This document shows, one piece after another, positions 1 to 9,197 of a stretch of DNA of 64,000 nucleotides. The translations under genes and the position numbers were made by a program. Positions within the stretch are counted from its first letter, which is position 1; each line of letters opens with the position of its first letter. The stretch is from Bradyrhizobium commune (GTDB taxonomy: Bacteria; Pseudomonadota; Alphaproteobacteria; Rhizobiales; Xanthobacteraceae): the NCBI RefSeq assembly GCF_015624505.1, contig NZ_CP061379.1:3410001-3474000 (forward strand), given 5' to 3'. The notes below the pieces were generated by a model. The model saw only the letters and a list, made by a program, of their open reading frames with translations, did no database searches and had not been told where the DNA came from.

Positions 1-1
1 C

Positions 2-1789
2 CAGTCGAGGGAGCCGGTCGTGCTGCCAGGCGGCTTCCCGAACCTGCTCGCCAACGGCGCGCAGGGCATCGCGGTCGGCATGGCGACCTCCATCCCGCCG
101 CATAACGCCGCCGAGCTCTGCGACGCGGCGCTGCATCTGATCGAGAAGCCCGACGCGAAGTCGAAGGCCCTGCTGAAATGGGTCAAGGGCCCGGATTTCC
201 CGACCGGCGGCATCTGTGTCGATTCCAAGCAGGCGATCGCGGAGGCCTACACCACCGGCCGTGGCTCGTTCCGCGTCCGCTCGAGATGGGAGCAGGAGGA
301 GGGCGCACGCGGCACCTGGGTCGTCGTCGTCACCGAGATCCCCTTCCTGGTGCAGAAGTCGCGCCTGATCGAGAGGGTCGCCGAGCTGCTGGACCAGAAG
401 AAGCTGCCGCTGGTCGGCGACATCAGGGACGAGTCGGCCGAAGACGTCCGCATCGTGATCGAGCCGAAGTCGAAGAACGTCGATCCCGCGCTGATGATGG
501 AATCGCTGTTCCGGCTCACCGAGCTCGAGAACAAGATTCCGCTGAATCTCAACGTGCTGATCAAGGGCCGCATCCCCAAGGTGGTGGGGCTCGCGGAGTG
601 CCTGCGCGAATGGCTCGACCATCTGCGCGACGTGCTGATCCGCCGGACCAGCTATCGCAAGGTGCAGATCGAGAACCGGCTCGAGGTGCTCGGCGGCTTC
701 CTGATCGCGTTTCTGAATATCGACGAGGTGATCAGGATCATCCGCAACGAGGATGAGCCGAAGCCGGCGCTGATGAAGCGGTTCAAGCTCACCGAGGTGC
801 AGGCCGAAGCCATCCTCAACATGCGGCTGCGCTCGTTGCGCAAGCTCGAGGAAATGGAGATCCGCACCGAGGACAAGAACCTCCGCAACGAGCTCAAGGG
901 TGTCAACGCCATCCTCGCCTCCGAGACCGAGCAGTGGAAGAAGGTCGGCGAGCAGGTCGGCAAGGTCCGCGACATGTTCGGACCGAAGACGCCGCTCGGC
1001 AAGCGCCGCACCACCTTCGCCGACGCCCCCGAGCACGATCTCGCCGCGATGGAGGAAGCTCTCGTCGAGCGCGAGCCGGTCACCGTCGTCGTCTCCGACA
1101 AGGGCTGGATCCGCACCATGAAGGGCCATGTCGAGGATCTCTCGGGGCTCGCCTTCAAGCAGGATGACAAGCTCGGCTTCGCCTTCTTCGCCGAGACCAC
1201 GTCGAAGCTGTTGTTGTTCGCCACCAACGGCAAGTTCTATTCGCTTGATGTGGCGAAGCTGCCCGGCGGCCGCGGTCATGGCGAGCCGATCCGCCTGTTC
1301 ATCGACCTCGAGCAGGAGGCCGCGCCCGTCGCGCTGTTCGTCAACAAGGGCGGACGCAAATTCCTGGTCGCGAGCCACGAGGGCCAGGGCTTTGTCGTCA
1401 ACGAGGACGATTGCGTCAGCACGACCAAGAAGGGCAAGCAGGTCCTCAACGTCGACATGCCGAACGAGGCGCGCGCGATCACCGAGGTGCTCGGCGACAC
1501 CGTCGCGGTCATCGGCGACAACCGCAAGATGCTGGTCTTCCCGCTCGACCAGGTGCCGGAGATGGCGCGTGGCCGCGGCGTGCGCTTGCAGAAGTACAAG
1601 GACGGCGGCCTGTCGGACATTGCAGTGTTCGACGCCAAGGCGGGCCTCACCTGGAAGGACTCCGCGGGCCGCGAATTCTCGGCGACCATGAAGGAGCTCG
1701 CCGAGTGGCAAGGCACTCGCGCGGATGCCGGCCGCCTTCCGCCGAAGGGCTTCCCGAAGTCGAACAAGTTCGGCAAGGCGATCGGGTAA
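2..1789 (+). CDS. parC: DNA topoisomerase IV subunit A, 3' part (5' end outside window)
   Basis: This is the 3' part of the ATP-dependent type IIA topoisomerase that decatenates daughter chromosomes, working as a ParC2ParE2 tetramer. The reading frame is open from base 2. It begins near the conserved stretch [12 protein letters not shown] followed by GIAVGMAT and IPPHN, which in ParC/GyrA lies some 50 residues after the active-site tyrosine, so the catalytic Tyr and winged helix are upstream of the window. The visible 595 codons cover the tower, the coiled-coil region (about residues 190-330, with the LNMRLRSL motif) and the C-terminal beta-pinwheel domain. The conserved GyrA-box glutamines of GyrA are not evident, which favours ParC over GyrA. 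It ends in TAA with no obvious terminator. Confidence 0.93.
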   Translation, partial: QSREPVVLPGGFPNLLANGAQGIAVGMATSIPPHNAAELCDAALHLIEKPDAKSKALLKWVKGPDFPTGGICVDSKQAIAEAYTTGRGSFRVRSRWEQEEGARGTWVVVVTEIPFLVQKSRLIERVAELLDQKKLPLVGDIRDESAEDVRIVIEPKSKNVDPALMMESLFRLTELENKIPLNLNVLIKGRIPKVVGLAECLREWLDHLRDVLIRRTSYRKVQIENRLEVLGGFLIAFLNIDEVIRIIRNEDEPKPALMKRFKLTEVQAEAILNMRLRSLRKLEEMEIRTEDKNLRNELKGVNAILASETEQWKKVGEQVGKVRDMFGPKTPLGKRRTTFADAPEHDLAAMEEALVEREPVTVVVSDKGWIRTMKGHVEDLSGLAFKQDDKLGFAFFAETTSKLLLFATNGKFYSLDVAKLPGGRGHGEPIRLFIDLEQEAAPVALFVNKGGRKFLVASHEGQGFVVNEDDCVSTTKKGKQVLNVDMPNEARAITEVLGDTVAVIGDNRKMLVFPLDQVPEMARGRGVRLQKYKDGGLSDIAVFDAKAGLTWKDSAGREFSATMKELAEWQGTRADAGRLPPKGFPKSNKFGKAIG

Positions 1790-1898
1790 TCGCTCTCTTA
1801 TTCCTGATGTACAGCAATGCTCTTGCATGGCTGTATCGGTCTGCGCGGCCTGATACCGTCCGCCATCCCGGTGTTCTGGAACTTTGAGAAGTAACGCG

Positions 1899-3443
1899 AT
1901 GTACGATGTCATTGTTGTCGGCGGCGGCTCAGCCGGTGCCGCTATGGCCGCACGGCTCTCCGAGGATCCTGCACGACGCGTGCTGCTGCTCGAAGCCGGT
2001 CTCGACTGGCGCGCCGACGAGGCGCCCTGGGAGGTGCGGACGCCCAATCCCATTCCGATCATCCACCAGCGCGAGTACCAGGAGAAATGGCAGTGGCCTG
2101 ATCTCTTGACGCGCCGGGTGGCGGGACAGGAGCCGCGCTTCTACTGGCGCGGCAAGGGGCTCGGCGGCTCATCGATGATGAACGGCCAGATCGCCATCCG
2201 CGGCGTTGCCGACGCATTCGACGAATGGGCGGCCAATGGCTGCACCGGCTGGTCGGCCAAAGAGGTGATGCCGCTGTTCTCCGTGATCGAGGACGATCTT
2301 GAGTTCAGCGACGCCGCAGGCCATGGCCGCGGCGGACCGCTGCCGGTCTATCGCGCGCCGCCGGAAAAATGGGGCCCGATCGATCAGGGCTTGCGCGATG
2401 CGGCGCTGGCGAGCGGCTATCCCTGGTGCGCGGACGTCAATGGCCCGGACGGCGAGGGCGTCGCCTGCTATCCCATCAACAGCCGCGACGGCCGTCGCAT
2501 CACGACGAACGAAGGTTATCTCGAGCCCGCGCGCGGCCGCGCCAATCTGGAGATCCGGGGCAAGACGCTGGTCGATCGCGTGCTGATCAGCGACGGAAGG
2601 GCGACCGGCCTGCGCGTCCATGTCGAGGGGCAGGGCACCCAGGAGATCAGCGCGCGCCATATCGTGCTCTGCGCCGGCGCGATCCACAGCCCGGCGATCC
2701 TGCTGCGCTCCGGCATCGGCCCGGCCGACGAGCTGAAGGCGATGGGGATCGCGGTCGAGCGCGACCTGCCGGTCGGCCGGCATTTCTTCGACCACCCGCT
2801 GTTTCGCGCCACGATCCAGCTCCACGAAAAGCTGCGGCCGACTGACCCCGACACCCGCCACACCAATTGCTGCGTGACCTATTCCTCGGGCCTCGCCAAT
2901 GGCGGCAAGCGCGACATGATCCTGATCGCCTTCAACCATCGCGGCATCGGCATGCCAGGTGCGATCGGCGCCGGGCTGTTCAATGCGTATTCGCGCGGCA
3001 CGCTGAAGCTGGCTTCGACCGATCCCAGTATCGATCCGGTCGTCGAGGAGAACATGCTGGCCGATCCCCGCGACATGCTGCGAATGATGGATGCCGTGAA
3101 ACGGCTCGCCGTGATCACCTCGCAGCCGGCGCTTTCCGGCATCGCGGACTGGATCCGACTGACCGACACCGATCTGACATTGCCGCAGGCCGCCGCGCTG
3201 CCGGATCGCGAGCTCGATGCGCTGCTGCGCCGTGAAACCGGCGACATCCAGCACGCCGCCGGCAGCTGCCGCATGACCGGCGCCGACGATGACGACGGCG
3301 TGGTCAATCCCGACGGCACGGTGAAGGGGATCGCGGGCCTGCGCGTTGCCGACGCCTCGATCATGCCGTCGGATTGCCGGGCCAACACCCACTTCACGAC
3401 GGTGGTGATCGGCGAGGCGATCGCGCGGATGATGATGCGGTAG
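1899..3443 (+). CDS. GMC-family FAD-dependent oxidoreductase (choline/alcohol dehydrogenase-like)
   Basis: This is a flavoprotein of the glucose-methanol-choline family that oxidises an alcohol using FAD; the substrate cannot be told from sequence. The N-terminus carries the Rossmann dinucleotide motif VGGGSAGAAMAARL ending in an acidic LLEAG strand, then the GMC signature region with GKGLGGSSMMNG, and near the C-terminus the catalytic His/Asn region (GDIQHAAGSCRMT and ANTHFTTVVIGEA). Length (514 aa) is normal for the family. ATG 1899 was chosen over the in-frame TTG at 1884 because GAGAAG lies 7 bases upstream. It follows parC by about 110 bp and stands alone. A palindromic repeat begins just after its stop. 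Confidence 0.9.
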   Translation: MYDVIVVGGGSAGAAMAARLSEDPARRVLLLEAGLDWRADEAPWEVRTPNPIPIIHQREYQEKWQWPDLLTRRVAGQEPRFYWRGKGLGGSSMMNGQIAIRGVADAFDEWAANGCTGWSAKEVMPLFSVIEDDLEFSDAAGHGRGGPLPVYRAPPEKWGPIDQGLRDAALASGYPWCADVNGPDGEGVACYPINSRDGRRITTNEGYLEPARGRANLEIRGKTLVDRVLISDGRATGLRVHVEGQGTQEISARHIVLCAGAIHSPAILLRSGIGPADELKAMGIAVERDLPVGRHFFDHPLFRATIQLHEKLRPTDPDTRHTNCCVTYSSGLANGGKRDMILIAFNHRGIGMPGAIGAGLFNAYSRGTLKLASTDPSIDPVVEENMLADPRDMLRMMDAVKRLAVITSQPALSGIADWIRLTDTDLTLPQAAALPDRELDALLRRETGDIQHAAGSCRMTGADDDDGVVNPDGTVKGIAGLRVADASIMPSDCRANTHFTTVVIGEAIARMMMR

Positions 3444-3456
3444 TGCTACTGCATCC

Positions 3457-3524
3457 GCGTCATTGCGAGCGGAGCGAAGCAATCCAGAGTCCTTCCGCGG
3501 AGACAGTCTGGATTGCTTCGCTCC
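3457..3524. repeat. Palindromic intergenic repeat, left part, interrupted by the IS element
   Basis: The stretch CATTGCGAGCGGAGCGAAGC (from 3461) is complementary to ATTGCTTCGCTCC near 3512-3524, and the end of the dyad (GCTCGCAATGACGG, 4797-4810) lies on the far side of the transposon. The repeat was therefore one hairpin-forming unit split by the insertion. Similar half units occur after hppA near 31465-31490. From memory this sequence type is widely dispersed in Bradyrhizobium. Confidence 0.75.
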
Positions 3525-4792
3525 TGTTCAGCCCGGGGACATAGCTTACACCTGTTCGGGGACATGGTTGACACTTTTGGATCATCCTAGATCGATCGCC
3601 GCGATCTGGTGCGCGGCGAAGAAGATGCCGAACCTGCCGTCGGTATTGAGTGGACGGATCGCAAGCCGTTCGCCGCGGAAGGCCTGCGGAACCTTCCACA
3701 ATTTGCCTTTGAAGCTGACATAGGCCTTGGTGGTGGAGACGGAACGGACGACCTCGTGCTCGTCGTATTCCACCGCGGGCAATCTGTCCGGCATTTCCCG
3801 CGAACTGGGTTGGTACCGGCTTGCCGGAACGTTGTAGTTCAAAGCCTCATGCGGCCGATCGAGATTGTAGACGGCTCGCCATTGGTCGAATGCGCGCTGC
3901 ACCTCGGCAAGGTCGCGGTAGCGCCTGAAGGCAAATACCTCGGCCTTCAGCGTGCGATGGAAGCGTTCGTTCTTTCCTCGGCTCTGCGGATGATACGGCC
4001 GGCTGTGGATCACCCGGACGCCAAGCTTCAAAAGCCAGACCGTCAGCCCGGTCCAGGGGTCTTCAAGGGTGAAGCCCCAGGGGCCGCCATTGTCGACGAA
4101 CATCGCATCGGGGAGGCCGTACCGGCGGAATGTCTCCCTCAGATGCCCTTGCACGGTCGAACCTCGCTCGTTGTCACAAGCAGCCAGGCACAACGAGAAC
4201 CGCGAGTGATCGTCCAGCATCGTCAGCGGGTGGCAGGATACGCCGTCCTCGAGGGGGCTGTGTCCCTTGAAGTCCATCTGCCAGAGCTGATTGGGTGCCT
4301 CCTTCTCGAAGCGGATGTAGGGCTGTCCAGGTCTCCCCGCAGGTTCGCTCACGCGATCGTAGCGACGCAGGATCTCGTGCGTCGTCGATATCGCCGGCAC
4401 GGCTTGCCGGTCGCGCTTTAGACGATGCAAAATCTTGCGCGCCCCCCAGGCCGGGTGGACATCGCGCAAGGCCACAATCTGCTGCTCGATCGCAGCCTCA
4501 GTACGATCCGGGCTGTGATGCGGCCGGCGCGAGCGATCGGCCAGCGTCGTATCCCCTGCATCATAGCGCTCGATCCACTTGTAACCAGTCTGGGCACTAA
4601 TCCCGAACTGCCGGCACAGCTTCCGCCGGTTCACTCCTTCCTGCTTAGCAAGCATCACAAACTCGCGCCGCTGGTCCATGACAGACACCTCTCGCCACGG
4701 CATGGCTCGCCCCCTTGTTCGACGAATCCAGCCGATTTTGATGTGTCAACCATGTCCCCGAACAGGTGTAAGCTATGTCCCCGGGCTGAACA
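3525..4792. mobile_element. IS481-family insertion sequence, complete, 1268 bp
   Basis: Bases 3525-3574 and 4743-4792 are perfect 50-bp inverted repeats starting TGTTCAGCCCGGGG, and they enclose one intact transposase gene. Each repeat contains GGGGACAT twice, in two imperfect sub-repeats that may be transposase binding sites. The outer bases do not match beyond position 3525/4792. No unambiguous target-site duplication is seen: the left flank ends GCTCC and the right flank starts CTGCG. The insertion lies inside a palindromic repeat. Perfect termini and an intact gene suggest recent arrival. Confidence 0.92.
3582..4679 (-). CDS. IS481-family transposase (DDE integrase)
   Basis: This is a DDE transposase that cuts and joins the ends of its own element. 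The N-terminal third has a helix-turn-helix (RRKLCRQFGISAQTGYKW, near residues 20-37). The retroviral-integrase-like core follows, with WQMDFKGH (first Asp), MFVDNGGPW (second Asp) and SRGKNERFHRTLK (Glu). The C-terminal segment has the usual RPHEALN motif. ATG 4679 is preferred because GAGG lies 8 bases upstream; an in-frame ATG at 4703 would add 8 residues. Length is 365 aa and no frameshift is seen, so it is probably functional. Confidence 0.92.
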   Translation of the reverse strand: MDQRREFVMLAKQEGVNRRKLCRQFGISAQTGYKWIERYDAGDTTLADRSRRPHHSPDRTEAAIEQQIVALRDVHPAWGARKILHRLKRDRQAVPAISTTHEILRRYDRVSEPAGRPGQPYIRFEKEAPNQLWQMDFKGHSPLEDGVSCHPLTMLDDHSRFSLCLAACDNERGSTVQGHLRETFRRYGLPDAMFVDNGGPWGFTLEDPWTGLTVWLLKLGVRVIHSRPYHPQSRGKNERFHRTLKAEVFAFRRYRDLAEVQRAFDQWRAVYNLDRPHEALNYNVPASRYQPSSREMPDRLPAVEYDEHEVVRSVSTTKAYVSFKGKLWKVPQAFRGERLAIRPLNTDGRFGIFFAAHQIAAIDLG

Positions 4793-5515
4793 CTGCGCTC
4801 GCAATGACGGAGCGAGCGGCGAGGCCATCGCTCTCCAATTCATATTTCAAACAGCAGACGCACTATCGCGTTCTCGCGGCGTCTTTCGCCCGAGTTTTGT
4901 CTCTCGCACACGCCCTCGTGGAGACAAGGGCGCAGGGAAGGCCGGGCGCCGGCTGGCACCCGCGATCCGTGCGCTGTAGAAATGCACACGGGGTGGACCA
5001 CAGGTCTCGCCGGTCGCCCGGCCTTCCCTGCGCGATGGTTTTACGGCGTACTTCGCGCTCTCCCCGGGGAGCGATGCACTATTGCCCCCGTCGGCTAACG
5101 GATCACCGATGCGCGTGCCCGGTCGAGCCGCCACATCACCGCTAGCCTTGACGCACAGACCCCGGGCGTCAGGACCACACGACTTGGCCGTCCGCGCACG
5201 TCTTCGCTGGGACTTCGTGCGCTGGCGTGTGCTCGCGCCCGAAGCCATGCGAAGACGCTGTCAGCGCCGTGTCGTCGGCACGGGGAGTCTTGCTCACGGT
5301 TTCCCGCCCTGCAAATGCCCGCCGCGCCCGACGCCGTCGCGTCCATCGCTGCCCAGCCCGCGGTTCGTGACGATCGCGATCCGCCCCTTGTCTCGGGCCA
5401 GGGTGCTTTGTCTGTACGACAAATCCGAATTTCGGTAAAGCGGAATATATTTGCGCGGAGCGCTTGACGTGCTGCCGGTGTTTTGCCCGACAGGCATTTT
5501 TTCGCGGGGCGCGCC
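4793..5515. repeat. Non-coding, repeat-like region of about 0.7 kb
   Basis: No convincing gene is present: the open frames on both strands are compositionally driven and lack good ribosome sites. The first 18 bp are the remaining arm of the repeat split by the IS. A perfect 19-bp inverted repeat, GCGCAGGGAAGGCCGGGCG at 4930-4948 and its complement at 5015-5033, brackets a 66-bp loop region. From memory, sequences of this composition (GGGAAGGCCGG hairpin, a CTCCCCGGGG block, GTGTTTTGCCCGACAGGCA near the end) recur at many places in Bradyrhizobium and Rhodopseudomonas genomes and are often mis-annotated as small hypothetical proteins. The function is unknown. Confidence 0.55.
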
Positions 5516-6145
5516 TCAATTTCCGGCGGTGCCGACCAGGCGAGGGCGGTTGCGGTTTACGAGCGAACGCTCGGCCGGTAGCGCCCGCAGCCAGTCGCGG
5601 AAGCTGACGATTTCGGGACAATCCGCGGTGCCTTCAGGCGCGATCAGCCAATCACCCAAACCGGATCCCTCGTTGATCCGGTCGCAGCGATAGCCCGGAT
5701 GGTGGCTGACACCGCGGGCGATCAGCATGTCGGCCTTGCCCTCGACCAGCTCGTGCAGGCCGGCGGGCTGGAGCACCCGCAGGCCGATCTCCGCATGCGC
5801 GCTGCGAAACGCCGCCAAGTCGAGACGGCGCAAATCCAGGCTGCCATGGACCCCAAGCTGGAGCAGCACCGCACCCGCCGGCTTCAATTGCGAGGTCGCC
5901 TCGGCAATGAGGCGAAAGCCATCGGATATCCCGGGCAGATAGGCTTGGCCTGCCGCGGTCAGGACAAGCTGCTTATGCAGCCGCCCGAACAGCTGCACGC
6001 CGAGGCGCGCCTCCAGCGCTTTCACCTGCTGCCCGACGGCGGCGGGCGTCACGTGCAGCTCGTGCGCGGCGAGCTTGAAACTGAGATGCCGCGCGGCGGC
6101 TTCGAAGGCGCGGAGCGCGTTGAGGGGTGGAAGGGCGTAGGTCAT
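5516..6145 (-). CDS. LysR-family transcriptional regulator with shortened effector domain
   Basis: This is a GcvA-like LysR regulator. Residues about 5-65 form the winged helix (LNALRAFEAAARHLSFK, AAHELHVTPAAVGQQVKALE, GVQLFGRL), followed by the linker helix. The effector domain starts normally (a strand near LRRLDLAAFRSAH, then LVEGKADMLIARG) but after the YRCDRINEG region runs quickly into the segment that normally ends the protein (FRDWLRAL). At 209 aa it is about 85-90 residues short of the usual 295-300, as if effector subdomain II were deleted in frame. ATG 6145 (MTYALPPLNALRAF) matches family starts. It is divergent from the VOC gene at 6273, its likely target. Confidence 0.85.
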   Translation of the reverse strand: MTYALPPLNALRAFEAAARHLSFKLAAHELHVTPAAVGQQVKALEARLGVQLFGRLHKQLVLTAAGQAYLPGISDGFRLIAEATSQLKPAGAVLLQLGVHGSLDLRRLDLAAFRSAHAEIGLRVLQPAGLHELVEGKADMLIARGVSHHPGYRCDRINEGSGLGDWLIAPEGTADCPEIVSFRDWLRALPAERSLVNRNRPRLVGTAGN

Positions 6146-6272
6146 CGCGCGGCAGTTTGACACCGATGGGTCGTGGCCTTGCAATAGATTTTCTTGCGCT
6201 GAACAGCAGGAATGATGCTTTGCGCCGCGGCGATGTCAGCGGATACGGTCAGCGTGCCATCCGGAGAACACC

Positions 6273-7142
6273 ATGCCCCGCCGACTGGATCATCTCGTTG
6301 TTTGTGTCCACGATCTCGAACAGGCTGCGCTGGATTGGCGAAAGCTGGGCTTCAACCTCACGCCGACCGGTGTGCACCCGTTTGGAACCAGCAACCGCCT
6401 TGCGCAATTCGCCGACAATTTCGTGGAGTTGCTGGCCGTCACGGACGATGCGTTGGTGTCCCCAGCAGCGCCCGGCCATTTCAGCTTCGCAGCCCACAAC
6501 CGGGATTTTCTGAAGCGGGCCGAAGGCATGTCGATGCTGGTCTTGCATAGCACCGACGCCCACGCCGATGCGGCACGCTTCAGGGCCGAGCGCATCGGCG
6601 ACTATGCGCCGTTCGATTTTGGCCGCGATGCGGTGCTGCCGGGCGGAGGCACGGCACGGGTCGCATTTTCGCTGGCCTTTGCCACCGATCCCGCCATGCC
6701 TGGAATCGCATTCTTTACCTGCCAGCAGCGTCACCCGCCGGAACTGTTTTGGAAGCCCGAGTATCAGCGGCACGCCAACGGCGCCGCGCGCGTGATCGAG
6801 ATCGTGATGTCGGCCGAGGAGCCGGCGGCGCATCGCGACTTCCTCGAGCGGCTGATGGAATGCCCGGCCGAGCTTGCGCCGGGCCGGCTGACGGTCGGCG
6901 ACAGCGATAACCGGATCACATTGCTCGGCCCGTCAGAACTGGCGCGCCGGTTACCGGGCCTCGCGAGCAGCTCGTCGCCGAGCTTTCGCGCTGCGCGTCT
7001 GGCAGTCGTCGATCTCGGTGCGACCCGGCGGGCATTGGAGAGCAACAGCGTCAGCTTCGCGATGATCGGCGGCGCGCTGCTGGTCCCGCCGGTCGCGCCG
7101 CACGGCCTGGCGCTGGAATTCGTCGAACAGGAGGCAAACTGA
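6273..7142 (+). CDS. VOC / glyoxalase-like domain protein
   Basis: This is a 289-aa protein of the vicinal-oxygen-chelate superfamily, glyoxalase-3-like type. The N-terminus (LDHLVVCVHDLEQAALDWRKLGF) is the typical first beta-alpha-beta unit, with the metal-ligand candidate His at position 6, followed by HPFGTSNRLAQFADNFVELL with a second His and a Glu ligand candidate. A second, weaker VOC half follows in the C-terminal portion (about residues 160-285). The reaction is unknown; relatives handle hydrophobic dicarbonyls or aromatic ring-cleavage-type substrates. It is transcribed with the next gene (1 bp apart) and divergently from the LysR regulator. Confidence 0.85.
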   Translation: MPRRLDHLVVCVHDLEQAALDWRKLGFNLTPTGVHPFGTSNRLAQFADNFVELLAVTDDALVSPAAPGHFSFAAHNRDFLKRAEGMSMLVLHSTDAHADAARFRAERIGDYAPFDFGRDAVLPGGGTARVAFSLAFATDPAMPGIAFFTCQQRHPPELFWKPEYQRHANGAARVIEIVMSAEEPAAHRDFLERLMECPAELAPGRLTVGDSDNRITLLGPSELARRLPGLASSSSPSFRAARLAVVDLGATRRALESNSVSFAMIGGALLVPPVAPHGLALEFVEQEAN

Positions 7143-7143
7143 C

Positions 7144-7815
7144 ATGGCGCTCCACCCCTTCTATGAATCGCATCGCGGTGCCATGGAGGCTGCTATGCGC
7201 CATCGTCTCGACCTTGCGGAACCGATGCTGCGCGAGCGTGCTTATCTGTCCGACATGGGTGGGATCAAGCGGGAGGTGATGGACGAATTCGAGATCGTGC
7301 TCACGCAAATGCCCTATGTGGGGGGCGCGGCAAGCCGCATGAGCGATTTCTTCATGCGGCTCATAGGCTTCATGGCCATCAGCCGGGTGCTGCGGCGACA
7401 CGGCGTGCCGCTGCCCGTGATCGGCGAGATCGAGCGGGAGACTTACAAGGCGCAATTGCTGACCGAGCCCGAAGCCGAGCGTCTTGCCGCGGGGCGTCAG
7501 TTCATGTCGCGGGAGAACCAGGCCTTGCTGCGCGAGCAGGCCGCGAAAAGCCATCTGCAAGAGTTTCCGGAAGATTTCGTCTACGATTTCGTCGCGCCCG
7601 GCCCGCGCGACAGCTTTGAATTCGGCATCAACTACAGGGCATGCGGCTTCTGCAAATTTGCGGCCCGACATGGCGACAAGGAGATCCTGCCGAACATTTG
7701 CGGCCTTGATTTCGACGCCTACGCAACGCGAGGCATCCGCCTGGAACGGACCCAGACATTGGCTGGTGGCGCGAACCACTGCGACTTCCGCTTCTCCCGG
7801 CTTCCGGCGGACTAG
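7144..7815 (+). CDS. L-2-amino-thiazoline-4-carboxylate (ATC) hydrolase family protein
   Basis: This 223-aa protein resembles the ATC hydrolase family, whose founder opens the thiazoline ring on the way to cysteine in Pseudomonas; most homologues have no proven substrate. Diagnostic features are C-terminal: NYRACGFCKF (paired Cys, about residues 160-169) and the final NHCDFRF motif near residue 215. Both are typical of the family and are likely active-site or metal-site residues. The start is ATG 7144, one base after the VOC stop, so the pair is translationally linked. Its TAG stop overlaps the stop of the convergent chrA in a shared CTAG. Confidence 0.8.
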   Translation: MALHPFYESHRGAMEAAMRHRLDLAEPMLRERAYLSDMGGIKREVMDEFEIVLTQMPYVGGAASRMSDFFMRLIGFMAISRVLRRHGVPLPVIGEIERETYKAQLLTEPEAERLAAGRQFMSRENQALLREQAAKSHLQEFPEDFVYDFVAPGPRDSFEFGINYRACGFCKFAARHGDKEILPNICGLDFDAYATRGIRLERTQTLAGGANHCDFRFSRLPAD

Positions 7816-9197
7816 ATCACCCCTGCCAGCCGCAACCCCACGCCGGCCGCGCAACTGCCCGCCAGCACCGTCAGCATGCCGAGCTTGAAGCGGAAGATCG
7901 CGGTTGCGGCCGCGATGGCCAGCAGCAGTGCGGGGACATCGACGCTGGTCAGCACCGGCATGTCGAAGGCAAACGGAAAGGCGTGCACCGGTACGGTCTG
8001 GTGGAACAGCGTGTGCAGCGCGAACCAGATCGAGAGGTTGAGGATCACGCCGACGACGGCGGCGGTGATCGCGCTGAGCGCGCCGGCAAGTCCCTTGTTG
8101 CCGCGCAGGAGCTCGACATAGGGCGCGCCGAGGAAGATCCAGAGGAAGCAGGGCGTGAACGTGACCCAGGTCGCGAGCAGGCCGCCGAGCGTTGCGGCGA
8201 GCATCGGCGACAGTCCGCCCGGATCGCGATAGGCCGCCATGAAGCCCACGAACTGGAGCACCATGATCAGCGGGCCCGGCGTGGTCTCGGCCATGCCGAG
8301 GCCGTCGAGCATCTCCTGCGGCTTCAGCCAGTGATAATGCTCGACCGCCTGCTGGGCCACATAGGCGAGCACCGCATAGGCGCCGCCGAAGGTGACCAGC
8401 GCCATCTTCGAGAAGAACAGCGCGATCTGGCTGAACACGTTGGCCTGTCCGAGCCCCACGAGCAGCGCGATCACCGGCACCAGCCACAGTGCCAGCCACA
8501 TTGCACCGACGCGGATCGCGCGTCCGGTATCGGGGCGGACGTGGTCGGGCACGGCCTCGCCCAGCATGCTGTCGATCGCGGCAGCGCCGCCGCTGGGGCC
8601 GTGGCCGGCCGGCGCGAATTCCGGACGGCCTTGCCTCGCGCCGACATAGCCGATCACGCCGGCGGCGATGATGATGATCGGGAAGGGGACGGCGAAGAAG
8701 AAGATCGCGACGAAGGCGATGGCGGCGAGCGCAATCATGATGCGGCTCTTCAGCGCGCGCTTGCCGACGCGTACCACGGCCTCGACGACGATGGCGAGCA
8801 CGGCAGCCTTGAGCCCGAAGAACAACGCCTCGACGAAGCTGACATTGCCGAAGGCGGCATAGACGTAGCTCAGGCCCATGATCGCGATGATGCCGGGCAG
8901 GATGAACAGGCCGCCCGCCATCAGCCCGCCCGCGGTGCGGTGCATCAGCCAGCCGACATAGGTCGCAAGCTGCTGCGCCTCCGGCCCCGGCAGCAGCATG
9001 CAGTAATTCAGCGCATGCAAAAAGCGGCCTTCGGAGATCCAGTTCTTCTCCTCGACCAGGATGCGGTGCATCACCGCAATCTGGCCCGCGGGCCCGCCAA
9101 AGCTCAAGGACGCGACGCGGAGCCAGACGCGAAAGGCCTCGCCGAAGCTGATGCCGTGACCGGCATCAGCTCCTGCTTGAAGGTTGCGGGTATCCAT
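7812..9197 (-). CDS. chrA: Chromate transporter, long-chain CHR family
   Basis: This inner-membrane CHR-family protein exports chromate with the proton gradient. The 461 aa hold two homologous CHR halves. The first has FGGPAGQIAVMH, MLLPGPEAQQLATYVGW and several membrane helices; the second begins near residue 240 with FFSKMALVTFGGAYAVLAYV and ETTPGPLIMVLQFVGF. FGG and PGP motifs in both halves are characteristic. ATG 9197 overlaps the stop of chrB in TAATG, so the genes are translationally coupled. Its stop overlaps that of the convergent ATC-hydrolase gene. Confidence 0.93.
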   Translation of the reverse strand: MDTRNLQAGADAGHGISFGEAFRVWLRVASLSFGGPAGQIAVMHRILVEEKNWISEGRFLHALNYCMLLPGPEAQQLATYVGWLMHRTAGGLMAGGLFILPGIIAIMGLSYVYAAFGNVSFVEALFFGLKAAVLAIVVEAVVRVGKRALKSRIMIALAAIAFVAIFFFAVPFPIIIIAAGVIGYVGARQGRPEFAPAGHGPSGGAAAIDSMLGEAVPDHVRPDTGRAIRVGAMWLALWLVPVIALLVGLGQANVFSQIALFFSKMALVTFGGAYAVLAYVAQQAVEHYHWLKPQEMLDGLGMAETTPGPLIMVLQFVGFMAAYRDPGGLSPMLAATLGGLLATWVTFTPCFLWIFLGAPYVELLRGNKGLAGALSAITAAVVGVILNLSIWFALHTLFHQTVPVHAFPFAFDMPVLTSVDVPALLLAIAAATAIFRFKLGMLTVLAGSCAAGVGLRLAGVI

